A stretch of DNA of 64,000 bases from DATAQC01 sp039649175 (GTDB lineage: Bacteria; Actinomycetota; Acidimicrobiia; Acidimicrobiales; AC-14). The DNA is taken from assembly GCA_039649175.1 (NCBI GenBank), contig JBBWZS010000110.1, positions 1 through 64,000 of the forward strand, given 5' to 3'. Position numbers and translations under genes: made by a program. Below are positions 42,649-52,190 of the stretch, in pieces. The notes under the pieces were generated by a model. The model searched no databases. It was not told where the DNA came from and saw only the letters and a list, made by a program, of their open reading frames with translations. Positions within the stretch are counted from its first letter, which is position 1. Each line of letters starts with the position of its first letter.

Positions 42649-42769
42649 GGGCAAAAGGTCGCCTGAAGGGCGGCGACTTCCCACTCCCGAGGCGGGTGGC
42701 ACGTGGGGAGGGGCCCGCCGCCGGCAAGGCGGTGGGAGGGGCCGGCCACGTGACAGGACCCGACGAGGC

Positions 42770-43993
42770 TCACCCGGACAGGTCGCCGAGCAGGTCCATG
42801 ACCTGGGCCACGTCCTTGTCGCCCCGGCCCGACAGGGTGAGCAACACGGTGGAGCCGGGGGCCACATCGCCCGACGCCGCCGCCCGGATCAACCAGGCCA
42901 GGGCGTGGGCGGGCTCGAGGGCGGGGATGATGCCCTCGGTCTCGGAGAGGAGCCGGAAGGCGGCCACCACCTCGTCGTCGGCCGCGCTCTGGTAGCCGGC
43001 CCGGCCGAGGGAGGCCAGGTAGGCATGCTCAGGGCCGACGCCGGGATAGTCGAGGCCGGCCGAGATCGACTGGGCCTCGCTCACCTGGCCGTGCTCATCC
43101 TGGAGCAGGAACGACTTCGACCCGTGCACGACCCCCGGGATGCCCCGGCCGACGGCGGCACCGCCCTCGGGCTCGACACCGACCAGGCGGGCCTCGGTGT
43201 CGACGAAACCGGCGAAGGTGCCGGCGGCGTTGGACCCCCCACCGACGCAGGCCACCACCACGTCGGGGTCGGACCCGCCGAGGAGGGCCCGGCACTGGGC
43301 TCGGGCTTCGGTGCCGATGATGCGCTGGAGCTCCCGCACCATCCACGGGTAGGGATGGGGGCCCATGACCGAGCCGATGCAGTAGTAGGTGGTCTCCACG
43401 CTGGCCACCCAGTCGCGCAGCGCCTCGTTGATGGCGTCCTTCAGGGTCCGGCTCCCCGACGTCACGGTGACGACGCGCGACCCGAGGAGGCGCATACGGA
43501 ACACGTTGAGCGCCTGGCGGGCCACGTCGATCTCACCCATGTAGACGGTGCAGTCGAGGCCGAACAGGGCGGCGGCGGTGGCGGTGGCCACGCCGTGCTG
43601 TCCCGCCCCTGTCTCGGCGATGATCCGCTGCTTGCCCATGCGCCGGGCCAGCAGGGTCTGGCCGATCACGTTGTTGAGCTTGTGGGACCCGGTGTGGGCC
43701 AGGTCCTCCCGCTTGAGCAGGAGGCGGACGCCGAGGCGCTCGGACAGGCGATGGCACTCGGTGACGGGCGTGGGCCGGCCGCCGTAGTCGGCCAGCAGTC
43801 CCTCATAGGCGGCGTGGAAGGCGGGGTCGGCCCACGCCTCGACGAACGCCGCCTCCAACTCGGCGCAGGCCGGCTCCAACGACTCGGGCAGGTAACGCCC
43901 GCCGAACTCGCCGAAGCGGCCTCGAGGGCCGGGCTCGGCCATGAGGGGGGCGTCGGGTGTGGTGGCTCCGGGCGCCGGGGTCTCGGGGCTCAC
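42770..43993 (-). CDS. trpB: Tryptophan synthase beta chain
   Basis: A 407-residue PLP enzyme joining indole and serine. The PLP lysine is in HTGSHKLNN (K105), the catalytic Glu in AETGAGQHG, the phosphate loop in GGGSNAAG and the Ser in LLTLSGRGDKD, all intact. GTG 43993 overlaps the trpF stop as GTGA and is chosen for coupling; ATG 43942 would give 390 residues. It is the bona fide TrpB1, in contrast to the degenerate paralogue upstream. Confidence 0.95.
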   Translation of the reverse strand: MSPETPAPGATTPDAPLMAEPGPRGRFGEFGGRYLPESLEPACAELEAAFVEAWADPAFHAAYEGLLADYGGRPTPVTECHRLSERLGVRLLLKREDLAHTGSHKLNNVIGQTLLARRMGKQRIIAETGAGQHGVATATAAALFGLDCTVYMGEIDVARQALNVFRMRLLGSRVVTVTSGSRTLKDAINEALRDWVASVETTYYCIGSVMGPHPYPWMVRELQRIIGTEARAQCRALLGGSDPDVVVACVGGGSNAAGTFAGFVDTEARLVGVEPEGGAAVGRGIPGVVHGSKSFLLQDEHGQVSEAQSISAGLDYPGVGPEHAYLASLGRAGYQSAADDEVVAAFRLLSETEGIIPALEPAHALAWLIRAAASGDVAPGSTVLLTLSGRGDKDVAQVMDLLGDLSG

Positions 43994-44649
43994 ACCCCGG
44001 TGTCCTGCCAGTCGTAGGGTGGCCCGTCCACCGGGTCGTAGCCCTCCTCGACGGTGGCCTTGGCGGCGACGATGAAGGCCCGCAGGCGCAGGGCGTCCTT
44101 GTGCCCGGGCGAGCTCTCCACCCCGGTGACCACGTCGACCCCCCACGGATGGACCCGGGCGATGGCCTCGCCCACGTTGTCGGGGGTGAGCCCCCCGGCC
44201 AGCACCAGGCGCATGCCGTCGGGCACGCCGTCGGCCAGGCACCAGTCGAAGACCTCGCCCGAGCCGGGCGTGGGGGCGTCGATCATCACCGCGTCGACGC
44301 CGTGGTCACGGGCGCCCAGCACCGCCGTGCCACCGGCCGGGAAGGCCTGGATCACGAAGGGCACCCGCTCCTTGACCCAGCGCGCCGTCTCGGCCGATTC
44401 GTGGCCGTGCAACTGGGCCCCGCGCAGGCCGAAGGTGTTGACGACCTCCACCACCCGGGCGGGGGTCTCGTCGCGGAACACGCCGACGGTGATCACCTCG
44501 GGCGGGAGGCGCTTGACGATGTCGCCGGCGCGCGTGGGCGTGATCTGGCGGGGCGAGGGGGCGAACACGAAACCGACGGCGTCAGCGCCCATGGCCACCG
44601 CCAGCAGCGCGTCCTCCTCGCTGGTGGTGCCACAGATCTTCACGAACAC
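43990..44649 (-). CDS. trpF: Phosphoribosylanthranilate isomerase
   Basis: A 219-residue TIM-barrel. It has VKICGTTSEEDA (catalytic Cys and Lys), GFVFAPSPRQ, GAQLHGHE, the Asp in VDAVMIDAPTPGSG, and LAGGLTPDNV with GVDVVTGVES. Many actinobacteria lack trpF and use the bifunctional HisA (PriA); its presence implies that the HisA here need not do both jobs. Start GTG 44649. Confidence 0.94.
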   Translation of the reverse strand: MFVKICGTTSEEDALLAVAMGADAVGFVFAPSPRQITPTRAGDIVKRLPPEVITVGVFRDETPARVVEVVNTFGLRGAQLHGHESAETARWVKERVPFVIQAFPAGGTAVLGARDHGVDAVMIDAPTPGSGEVFDWCLADGVPDGMRLVLAGGLTPDNVGEAIARVHPWGVDVVTGVESSPGHKDALRLRAFIVAAKATVEEGYDPVDGPPYDWQDTGV

Positions 44650-44713
44650 CCTCCCGACGGTACAACGAGCGGTGCCCCAACCGGCGCACCCGGCGGGCGT
44701 GCCGGCTCGCCGG

Positions 44714-45934
44714 TCAGTCGAGTTGGCGGTTGAGAAAGGCGCCGTAGATGCCGAGATCGGCCACGCCGTGGCCCACCCACGGGAACAGGATCACCCGCCC
44801 GGCGCCGTCCTCGCGGGCGAGCAGCGCCTCGTCCACCACCGCCCGCAGGGCGTGGGCCGTCGTCAGTGCGGGAACGGGGCCTTCGACCCTGGCCCACTGC
44901 ACCGCCGCCTCGAGCACCCCGGCCAGGGGATGGGCGACCGCCTGCATACGGCCCCGCCGCACGAGCTCGCACACGATGGGGGCGATGCCCCCGGAGTGGA
45001 TGCTCGGGACGTTGAGCGCCGGCGCCGCCGAGTCGGGCCCCAGGGCGTACATGGGCATCAGGGGCAGGAGGCCGCCGGCGTCGCCGGGAACGTGGCCGAA
45101 GCGACCCGAGGTGAGGGCGGGCCACGAGGAGGGCTCGACCGCCACCAGGCGCACCTCGTCGTCTTCGAGAAACGGCAGGGCGATGCCCGCCAGGCTCGAC
45201 CCGCCGCCGCAGTGGCCGATCACGACATCGGGGCGCTCCTCGCCGGCCAGTGCGAGCTGGTCCCTGGCCTCGAGGCCGATCACCGTCTGGTGCAGCACCA
45301 CGTGGTTGAACACCGAGCCTGGCGCGAACCGGCTGTCGGGCCGCCCGGCCACGTCGCCCAGTGCGGCCTCGCCCGCGTGGGACCGGTCGGCGACGACCGA
45401 CGCGCCCCAGGTCTCCATCCTGATCCGCTCGGCCATGGACGCATCGGGCCCGGTGTGCACCGCCGCCGACAGTCCGGCCAAGGCGCAGGCGAAGGCCAGC
45501 GCGCTCCCCCATCGTCCCGTGTCCGACTCGGTGACCAGGCGCGAGACACCCTCGGCCCTGGCGTAGTACGCCTGGGCCACTGCGGTCACGGGATGATGCG
45601 ACCCCGTGGGCGAGACCGATTCGTCCTTGAAGTAGATGCGAGCCGGCGTCGCCAGCGCCGCTTCCAACCTCCGGGCGCGCACCAGCGGGGTCGGACGCCA
45701 CTGGCGCAACAGGTCGTGGACCCCTCCGGGCACCTCCACCCACGGGTCGCACGTGAGCTCCTGGGTCACCAGGGCCAGGGGGAGCAGGCGGGCCAGCGCC
45801 TCGGCACCGACGGGCGCCTGGGTGTGGGGATCGAGGGCCGGCTCCGGGGGCGTGGGCAGGTGGCCGGCGGCGTTGAACCAGGCCTCGGGGACACGGTCGG
45901 GCGCCAGCGTCCAGCGCGACGCCACCCCGGTCAT
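44714..45934 (-). CDS. TrpB2-like protein lacking PLP-binding residues
   Basis: A 406-residue homologue of TrpB2 (tryptophan synthase beta, second type). Colinear landmarks include RPTPLVRARRLE, VSPTGSH, WGSALAFACALAGL, HQTVIGLEA and a C-terminal GHGVADLGIYGAFL. The PLP Schiff-base Lys is His (GSHHP, H114 for GSHKP). The catalytic-Glu motif ETGAGQ is ESDTGR. The phosphate loop is GGGSS, and the Ser contacting the pyridine N is missing in LFPWVGHG. It is probably unable to hold PLP, yet it is kept in frame and coupled to trpC by ATGA. It may be a pseudoenzyme scaffold or have a new activity. Confidence 0.85.
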   Translation of the reverse strand: MTGVASRWTLAPDRVPEAWFNAAGHLPTPPEPALDPHTQAPVGAEALARLLPLALVTQELTCDPWVEVPGGVHDLLRQWRPTPLVRARRLEAALATPARIYFKDESVSPTGSHHPVTAVAQAYYARAEGVSRLVTESDTGRWGSALAFACALAGLSAAVHTGPDASMAERIRMETWGASVVADRSHAGEAALGDVAGRPDSRFAPGSVFNHVVLHQTVIGLEARDQLALAGEERPDVVIGHCGGGSSLAGIALPFLEDDEVRLVAVEPSSWPALTSGRFGHVPGDAGGLLPLMPMYALGPDSAAPALNVPSIHSGGIAPIVCELVRRGRMQAVAHPLAGVLEAAVQWARVEGPVPALTTAHALRAVVDEALLAREDGAGRVILFPWVGHGVADLGIYGAFLNRQLD

Positions 45935-46725
45935 CGGGCGCGGCGCAGGTGACGCAGGGCGGCCGCCGGATCGGGGGCGCTCACCAACGTCTCGCCCACC
46001 AGCACGGCGTCGTAGCCCGCCGCCGCCAGCCCGACGAGATCGTCGGGACCGCGCACCCCTGATTCCGCCACCGTCACCACGTCGTCGGGGATGCTCGCCG
46101 CCAGGCGCTCGGACAGCCCCGGGTCGACCTCGAAGGTGGCGAGGTCACGGCGGTTGACCCCGACCAGATCGGCGCCGGCGGCGAGGGCCCGGTCGAGCTC
46201 GGCGTCGGTGTGGACCTCGACGAGGGCGGCCATGCCCAGGTCGCCGGCCAGCGCCCGGAAGCGGGTCAGCTCGGAGTCGGACAGGGCGGCGACGATCAAC
46301 AGCACGGCGTCGGCGCCCATGAGCCGGGCGTCGCAGACATCGGCCTCGCACACGGTGAAGTCCTTGCGCAACACGGGCAGCGGGCACGACCGACGAGCTC
46401 GCGCCAGATCGTCGGGCGAACCGCCGAAGTAGGCAGCGTCGGTGAGCACCGACAGGGCGGCCGCACCACCGTCCTCGTAGCGCCGGGCCAGGGCACCGGG
46501 GTCGAGGTCGGGTGCGATCGGCCCGGCCGACGGTGACCGCCGCTTCACCTCGGCGATCACGGCGATCGGCGTCCCGCCGGCGGCAACACCACGGGCCAGG
46601 GCGGCCCGGAAAGCTCGGGGCGCGGGCATGGCCCCCGCCCGGGCCACGAGGTCGTCGAGGGGCCGGTCGTCGGCGGCGGCGGTGGCCCGGTGGGCGGCCA
46701 CGATCCCGTCGAGGACGCTCGTCAT
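45931..46725 (-). CDS. trpC: Indole-3-glycerol phosphate synthase
   Basis: A 264-residue TIM-barrel. It has AVIAEVKRRSPSAG (catalytic Glu and Lys), LSVLTDAAYFGG, VLRKDFTV, ALVEVHTDAEL, VGVNRRDLATFEVD, VTVAESGV and VLVGETLV. It is the first gene of this trp block. ATG 46725 lies 7 nt after TACCCT, a possible -10 element, so the transcript may be leaderless. It is divergent from the OmpR-type regulator gene with only 46 bp between starts. Confidence 0.95.
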   Translation of the reverse strand: MTSVLDGIVAAHRATAAADDRPLDDLVARAGAMPAPRAFRAALARGVAAGGTPIAVIAEVKRRSPSAGPIAPDLDPGALARRYEDGGAAALSVLTDAAYFGGSPDDLARARRSCPLPVLRKDFTVCEADVCDARLMGADAVLLIVAALSDSELTRFRALAGDLGMAALVEVHTDAELDRALAAGADLVGVNRRDLATFEVDPGLSERLAASIPDDVVTVAESGVRGPDDLVGLAAAGYDAVLVGETLVSAPDPAAALRHLRRAR

Positions 46726-46771
46726 GGAGGCGAGGGTAGGCGAACACCCGGGCGTGCGACGATTGGATCCC

Positions 46772-47464
46772 ATGGCCAGCACCAGTGGCCCGCCGGCGGC
46801 AGGAACCGTCGTCGTGGTCGAGGACGATCGCCACATCGCCGACCTGGTCGAGCTCTACCTGCGCCAGGACGGCTTCCGGGTGGTCCAGGCGGCCGACGGC
46901 GAGTCCGGCCTGGCCGCCGTCCGGGACCAGTCCCCCCGTCTGGTCATCCTCGATGTCGGGCTGCCGGGCCGCCTCGACGGCATGGAGATCTGCCGGCGCC
47001 TGCGCCGCGCCGGCGACGTGCCCATCATCATGCTCACCGCTCGCGACGACGAGATCGACCGCGTCCTCGGCCTGGAGCTCGGTGCCGACGACTACGTCAC
47101 CAAGCCTTTCGCCCCCCGGGAGCTGGCCGCCCGGGTGAAGGCCATCCTGCGCCGCACCGAGGGTGGAGGGCGCGATCCCGAGGTGCTCAACGTGGGCGCC
47201 GTCGAAGTCGATGTCGGCCGGCGCGAGGTCAGGGTGGCCGGTGACGTGGTCGCCCTGGCCACCCGCGAGTTCGACCTCCTGCGCTACCTGGCCGACAACG
47301 CCGGCCTCGCCCTGTCCCGCCAGCAGATCCTCGACGGCGTGTGGGGACCGGGCTGGTTCGGCGACGAACGCACCGTTGACGTCCACGTGGGCCAGCTGCG
47401 GAAGAAGCTGGGCGATGCGCTGCCCCTCGCCACCGTGTGGGGCGTCGGCTACCGGCTCGGCTAG
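46772..47464 (+). CDS. OmpR-family response regulator
   Basis: A 230-residue regulator. The receiver domain has VVEDDR, the phospho-acceptor in LVILDVGLPG (D61), MLTARDD and YVTKPFAPREL. The winged-helix output domain has LATREFDLLRYLADNAG and RTVDVHVGQLRKKLGD, ending GVGYRLG. Start ATG 46772. The kinase gene begins 6 nt after its stop, so they are a cognate pair. Confidence 0.93.
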   Translation: MASTSGPPAAGTVVVVEDDRHIADLVELYLRQDGFRVVQAADGESGLAAVRDQSPRLVILDVGLPGRLDGMEICRRLRRAGDVPIIMLTARDDEIDRVLGLELGADDYVTKPFAPRELAARVKAILRRTEGGGRDPEVLNVGAVEVDVGRREVRVAGDVVALATREFDLLRYLADNAGLALSRQQILDGVWGPGWFGDERTVDVHVGQLRKKLGDALPLATVWGVGYRLG

Positions 47465-47470
47465 GCGGCG

Positions 47471-48823
47471 ATGACCCGTCGCATCACCCTGACCATGGTG
47501 GCGGTAGTGGCCGGCGCCTTGGCCGTGGCCAGCGTGTTCACCTTGCTGTTGGCCCGGCGCGACACGCGCAACCGCACCCGCGCCGACCTGGTGCACCAGG
47601 CCCAACGCCTGGCCACGTCGATCGAGGACGTGAACAGGCCCAACGTGCTGCGCGCCGTCGGGGCGGCGCTGCGCCTCGAGGACCAGGCGGTGGTGATGGT
47701 GGGGCTTGCTGGCCCCCGGCCCGCCACCCTGCCCCGAGGCGTGACCAGCGGCGACCTCGACGTCAGCCGCCTCCGCGAGGGCCACACGGTGTCGGGTGAC
47801 CACGGCGGCCTGCTGTTCGCGGCGGCGCCCGCCGGCGGGGCGCCGGGCGCACCCAACGTGTTGTTGGTCGTCGTGGTGACCCGGCGCCCGGGCGGCACCC
47901 GGGGGGTGGGCCCGATCGTGGTCGTGGCTCTCGTCACCCTGGCCGTGGCCGCCGCCATCGCCGCCAGCCTCGGCCGCCGCTTGATCCGGCCCCTGCGGGC
48001 GGCCCAGCAGGTGACCCGGCGCATCGCCGCCGGCGACCTGGCGGCGAGGGTCCCGGTCAACCCCGCCGGCGGTGACGACCTGGCTGCGCTGGCCGAGTCG
48101 ATCAACACCATGGCGGCCGGCCTGGAGCGGTCGCGCGGCCTGGAACGCCAGTTCCTCCTCTCGGTGTCCCACGACCTGCGCACACCGCTCACGTCCATCC
48201 GCGGCTACGCCGAGGCGCTGGCCGACGATCGGGCGCCGGACCCCCCGCAGGCGGCGGCGGTGATCCTCGTCGAGTCCCGGCGCCTCGAACGGCTGGTGGC
48301 CGACCTGCTCGAATTGGCCAAGCTGGGCACCCAGCGGTTCTCCCTCGACGTGCGCCGCACCGACGTGGGCGAGGTGCTGAGCGACACCACCACCGGCTTC
48401 ACCCCGGCGGCCGAGGGGGCGGGTGTGAGCCTCATGGTGGCGGTCCCCGACCGGGCCACGATGCTGGCCGCCGCCGACCCGGACCGGTTGGCCCAGGTGG
48501 TGGCCAACCTGGTCGAGAACGCCATGAAGTTCGCCCGCACGCGCATCGGCGTGGGTGCCGAGGCCACCGCCGAGCGCGTACGGCTGTGGGTGGACGACGA
48601 CGGTCCCGGCATCGCCGAGGCCGATCTGCCCAGGGTCTTCGAGCCCTTCTACCAGTCGACGCGCACACCGAGCCGCCAGGTGGGCACGGGCCTCGGTCTG
48701 GCCATCGTGCACGAGCTGGTCGAGGCCATGGGCGGCACCGTGCAGGCGGTGGCCGGGGCCGGCGGCGGCACCCGGGTGGTCGTCAGCCTCCCCGCTTGGC
48801 CGGCTGATCCACCCGCCTCGTAA
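47471..48823 (+). CDS. Membrane sensor histidine kinase
   Basis: A 450-residue orthodox kinase. It has TM1 (about residues 7-27), a short extracytoplasmic sensor (30-145), TM2 (148-168), a HAMP linker, a HisKA box with SVSHDLRTPLTSIRGY (H234), the N box LVENAMKFA and G boxes DDDGPGIAE and VGTGLGLAIVHEL. It probably phosphorylates the upstream OmpR-type regulator. The stimulus is unknown; the sensor has no recognised domain. Confidence 0.92.
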   Translation: MTRRITLTMVAVVAGALAVASVFTLLLARRDTRNRTRADLVHQAQRLATSIEDVNRPNVLRAVGAALRLEDQAVVMVGLAGPRPATLPRGVTSGDLDVSRLREGHTVSGDHGGLLFAAAPAGGAPGAPNVLLVVVVTRRPGGTRGVGPIVVVALVTLAVAAAIAASLGRRLIRPLRAAQQVTRRIAAGDLAARVPVNPAGGDDLAALAESINTMAAGLERSRGLERQFLLSVSHDLRTPLTSIRGYAEALADDRAPDPPQAAAVILVESRRLERLVADLLELAKLGTQRFSLDVRRTDVGEVLSDTTTGFTPAAEGAGVSLMVAVPDRATMLAAADPDRLAQVVANLVENAMKFARTRIGVGAEATAERVRLWVDDDGPGIAEADLPRVFEPFYQSTRTPSRQVGTGLGLAIVHELVEAMGGTVQAVAGAGGGTRVVVSLPAWPADPPAS

Positions 48824-48831
48824 TCAAGGTT

Positions 48832-49605
48832 TCACGGCACGCAGGGGGGGACCGCCACCGTCTGTTGCGCGGTGGCCACGGTGACCACGGCCGTAATGGG
48901 CCCCGCCTGGTTGCACACGATCCCGAAGCCGGCGTTGCCCGACGCGTCGGTGACGACTGCGGTCGGCGTGGTGATGGCCACGTTGGCCGACAGGGTCAGG
49001 GTGACGGAGAGGCCGGGTCGGGCCTGGGCGTGGAGCACGCCATCGGCGTCGACACCACCGTTGGAGACACCAACCGCCAACACCGCCTGCTGGCCCACCT
49101 TGGGCGGTTCGGGCACGATCCTGGCCACGGCGTTGCCGTCGCCGGGATAGCGCAGCACGGCCAGGTCCACGGGCTTGACGTCGTCGACGGCGACGAAGAC
49201 GACCACGGGCGTGAGCTGGGCCAGGTCGGGAGGTCGCCAGGCCCGCAGGCGGTAGCGCCCACCGTTCACCGAGTCGACGGCCCACCGGCCGTCGGCACCG
49301 GCCTGCACGGTGGTGGCGGCGACGGCGGCGTCGTCGACGAGGCGCTCCACCCGCACGACGGCCCCCGGGACGGGGCCGTCGGGGCCGACGACGCTGCCGC
49401 CCACGTGGGCCGGACCCGGGCCCAGGGCGATGGGAAGGGTGTCGATGGTCCGCGGGCTCGGAGCGATAGTGGTGGTCGGCGCCTCGGCGACGGTCGTGGG
49501 GGCCTCGGTGGTCGCCGTGGCCTTGGTGACCCCGGCCCGCGAGCCCGAACCCGAGCCCGTGCAGGCCGACGCCAGCGCCATGGCCACGCCGACCGACGAA
49601 ACCAC
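48832..49605 (-). CDS. Lipoprotein with carboxypeptidase-regulatory-like/Ig-like domain
   Basis: A protein of about 257 residues. A short signal segment ends in LASAC, a probable lipobox. A Thr/Pro-rich linker follows, then a beta-sandwich with the carboxypeptidase-regulatory-like pattern GGSVVGPDGPVPGAVVRVERL...DGRWAVDSVNGGRYRLRAW and a second beta-domain holding two Cys (GIVCNQAG and PPCVP) that may pair. The start is uncertain: GTG 49605 gives a very short signal peptide. Likely a surface-exposed structural protein. Confidence 0.72.
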   Translation of the reverse strand: MVSSVGVAMALASACTGSGSGSRAGVTKATATTEAPTTVAEAPTTTIAPSPRTIDTLPIALGPGPAHVGGSVVGPDGPVPGAVVRVERLVDDAAVAATTVQAGADGRWAVDSVNGGRYRLRAWRPPDLAQLTPVVVFVAVDDVKPVDLAVLRYPGDGNAVARIVPEPPKVGQQAVLAVGVSNGGVDADGVLHAQARPGLSVTLTLSANVAITTPTAVVTDASGNAGFGIVCNQAGPITAVVTVATAQQTVAVPPCVP

Positions 49606-49685
49606 GCGCCGACACCACGACCCCGACCACCCGGTCGGTGGTGTGCACTCCGATTGTCGCCCCGCGTCGGCCGGCCCCACCGGGA

Positions 49686-50618
49686 TCAGGTCACGAGGGG
49701 CAGCATCTCGACCCGGGCACGGGTCGAGGCACCTTCCCAGATGACATCCACGTCGGCGGGAGGCGACACCGCCCGGCCGACATAGGCGAGGGCCACCGGG
49801 GCCCCCAGTGTCAGCGAACGGGCCACGCTGGTGAGGCTGCCCACCTGCTTGTCGCCGGCTCGGATCACCGCCCCCACCGGGGGGGCGGCGCCGGCGGCCC
49901 ACTCGGCGCCGTCGAAGACCAGGCCGCGGAGGTGCCGGGGGACGTTGCCCCCCCGGGAGTCGATGCGAGCCACCAGCTCCTGGCCGGTGTAGCACCCCTT
50001 GGTGAAGCTCACGGTGGCCTCGACCACGCCGGCTTCGGCCGGGATGGTGCTCTCGTCGAGCTCGCGACCCATCACCGGGATGCCACATTCGATGCGCACC
50101 GCCTCGTAGGCCGCCGGCGGGCAGGCCACGGCGTCGGCGGGAGCCGCCGGCGCCGCGCCCAGCAGGTCGACGCCGGGAAGGCCGGGCCAGTCGGCGTCGA
50201 CGGCCAGCCCCGACGCACCAGCGGCGGCGCCGGCCGCCAGATCGTGGGCCGCCGGGCCCCGCAGGGCCACGCAGCGCCACGCCAGGGGCTCGAAGTCGCA
50301 CTTCACCCTGAGCTTGAAGCGCTGCAGGCGCTCGACCATGGCCTCGCCCCACCCGCCGTCGGTGTCGAGGAGGAAGCTGTCGTCGCTCTCGCGGGTGACC
50401 CGCAGCAGGGCCACGACCTTGCCCTGCGGTGCCAGCAGGAACGACCACGCCGATGCTCCGGTGGCGATGGCGGTGATGTCCTGGGAGAGCTGTCCCTGCA
50501 GGAACTTGGCGGAGTCGGGACCGGCCACGCGCACCACGTCGCGGGCCAGGTCGACAGCTCCGGCCGCCCCCCGGAGGGCGCCGTAGCCGGCGGCCACCGC
50601 CTCTGCGGCGTCATCCAT
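49686..50618 (-). CDS. ygfZ: Folate-binding protein YgfZ/GcvT-like
   Basis: A 310-residue GcvT-fold protein with the signature KGCYTGQE (K207-E214, C209), defining YgfZ, a tetrahydrofolate-dependent helper of Fe-S cluster enzymes. AAGGAG precedes ATG 50618. It follows trpE in the his operon on the minus strand. Placement with an amino-acid operon may simply reflect co-transcription. Confidence 0.9.
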   Translation of the reverse strand: MDDAAEAVAAGYGALRGAAGAVDLARDVVRVAGPDSAKFLQGQLSQDITAIATGASAWSFLLAPQGKVVALLRVTRESDDSFLLDTDGGWGEAMVERLQRFKLRVKCDFEPLAWRCVALRGPAAHDLAAGAAAGASGLAVDADWPGLPGVDLLGAAPAAPADAVACPPAAYEAVRIECGIPVMGRELDESTIPAEAGVVEATVSFTKGCYTGQELVARIDSRGGNVPRHLRGLVFDGAEWAAGAAPPVGAVIRAGDKQVGSLTSVARSLTLGAPVALAYVGRAVSPPADVDVIWEGASTRARVEMLPLVT

Positions 50619-50654
50619 GTGGGCTCCTTCGTCGTCGGGCGCCATCTTCGCCGA

Positions 50655-52190
50655 TCACCCGGCGGCCAGCGCCGGGCCGTCGACGGCGGGTGCCGCCGCC
50701 TTCATACGACGGGCGGCGGGCACGGCGGCGAGCAGGGCGGCGGCCTTGTCGTGGCACTCGTCGTCCTCGGCCTCGGGGTCGCTGTCGGCCACGATCCCCG
50801 CTCCCGCCTGCACCGAGGCCCGCCCGTCGGGGCCGACCATCATGGTGCGGATGGTGATGGCGGTGTCCAGGTTGCCGGAGAAGTCGAAGTAGCCCACGAC
50901 CCCGGCATAGGGCCCGCGCTTGGTGGGCTCGAGGTCGTCGATGATCTTCATGGCCGCCACCTTGGGGGCGCCCGACACCGTCCCCGCCGGCAGCGTGGCC
51001 CGCAGGACGTCGATGGGCCCCAGCGCGGGCCGCATCGTGCCCGACACCTGGGAGGTGAGGTGCATCACGTGGCTGTAGCGCTCCAGGGTCATGAGCTCGT
51101 CGACCACCTCGGTGCCGAACTCCACCACCCGGCCCACGTCGTTGCGGGCCAGGTCGACGAGCATGACGTGCTCGGCGATCTCCTTGGGGTGCTCGGCCAG
51201 GGCGCCGGCCAGCTGGCGGTCCTCCTCGTCGGTACGGCCCCGGGGCCGGGTGCCGGCGATGGGGCGGGAGATGACGCGCCCGTCGCGCAGCGACACCATG
51301 GGCTCGGGCGACGATCCCACCATCGTCAGCGTCGGGTGCCGGAGGAAGTACATGTAGGGACTGGGGTTGACCTGGCGCAGCACCCGGTAGACGTCGAAGG
51401 CGTCGGCGCCCAGGTCGAAGTCGAACCGCTGGGACAGCACGACCTGGAAGATGTCTCCGGCCAGGATCCGCTCCTTGGCCGCCTCGACGGCGCCGCAGTA
51501 GCCCGTGCGCCCGACCGTCGACCTGACCTCGACCCGGGGGTCGCCGGGCGAGGGCGGGTCAGCGGGCGTGTACGGGAGGGGGCGACCCAGGTCGGTGGCC
51601 AGGTCGTCCACCCGCTGCTCGGCCCGGGCATAGGCCAGATCGAGGTCGACATCGGTCGCCCCTTCGGCCACCATCACGTTGTCGATGAGGTACACCCGTT
51701 GCCGCCAGTGGTCGAAGGCGGCCAGCTGGCCGATGACGGCGAGCACGGCGTCGGGATAGCCGAGGTCGTCGGCGGGCACGTCGGGGAGGTGCTCGACCTC
51801 GCGCACCACGTCGTAGCCCAGGTACCCGACCACCCCGCCGTGCAGTGGCGGGAGCTCCTCCAGCGTGGGCGAGCGGTAGGCGCCGAGGACGGCCTCGATG
51901 GCGACCAGGACCCCCTGGTCGAGCGGGACCTCGGCGGGCAGCGGCCCGTCGACAGTGATGGCTCCCCCGGCGGACACCAGCACGGCCGAGGGACCGCGGC
52001 CCACGAACGAGAAGCGACCCCAGCGGTCACCGTGCTCGACCGACTCGAGCAGGAAGCCCGGTCCGGACCCGGCCAGCTTGAGGTAGGCCGAAACCGGCGT
52101 CTCCAGGTCTGCGGCCAGCTCCCGCCACACCGGCACCACGGTGTGGTCGACGGCCAGGCGACCGAACTCCGCCCTACTCGGCTGGAGCAC
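50655..52190 (-). CDS. trpE: Anthranilate synthase component I
   Basis: A 511-residue chorismate-utilising enzyme. The N-terminal half carries the Trp feedback region (LLESVEHGDRWGRFSFVG). The catalytic C-half has GDIFQVVLSQRF, NPSPYMYFLR, GSSPEPMV, RPIAGTRPRG, DLARNDVGRV and AGAGIVADSDPE. GTG 52190 overlaps the hisI 3' end by 17 nt, so trpE is translated as part of the his operon. Neither trpG nor trpD is in the window. Confidence 0.93.
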   Translation of the reverse strand: MLQPSRAEFGRLAVDHTVVPVWRELAADLETPVSAYLKLAGSGPGFLLESVEHGDRWGRFSFVGRGPSAVLVSAGGAITVDGPLPAEVPLDQGVLVAIEAVLGAYRSPTLEELPPLHGGVVGYLGYDVVREVEHLPDVPADDLGYPDAVLAVIGQLAAFDHWRQRVYLIDNVMVAEGATDVDLDLAYARAEQRVDDLATDLGRPLPYTPADPPSPGDPRVEVRSTVGRTGYCGAVEAAKERILAGDIFQVVLSQRFDFDLGADAFDVYRVLRQVNPSPYMYFLRHPTLTMVGSSPEPMVSLRDGRVISRPIAGTRPRGRTDEEDRQLAGALAEHPKEIAEHVMLVDLARNDVGRVVEFGTEVVDELMTLERYSHVMHLTSQVSGTMRPALGPIDVLRATLPAGTVSGAPKVAAMKIIDDLEPTKRGPYAGVVGYFDFSGNLDTAITIRTMMVGPDGRASVQAGAGIVADSDPEAEDDECHDKAAALLAAVPAARRMKAAAPAVDGPALAAG

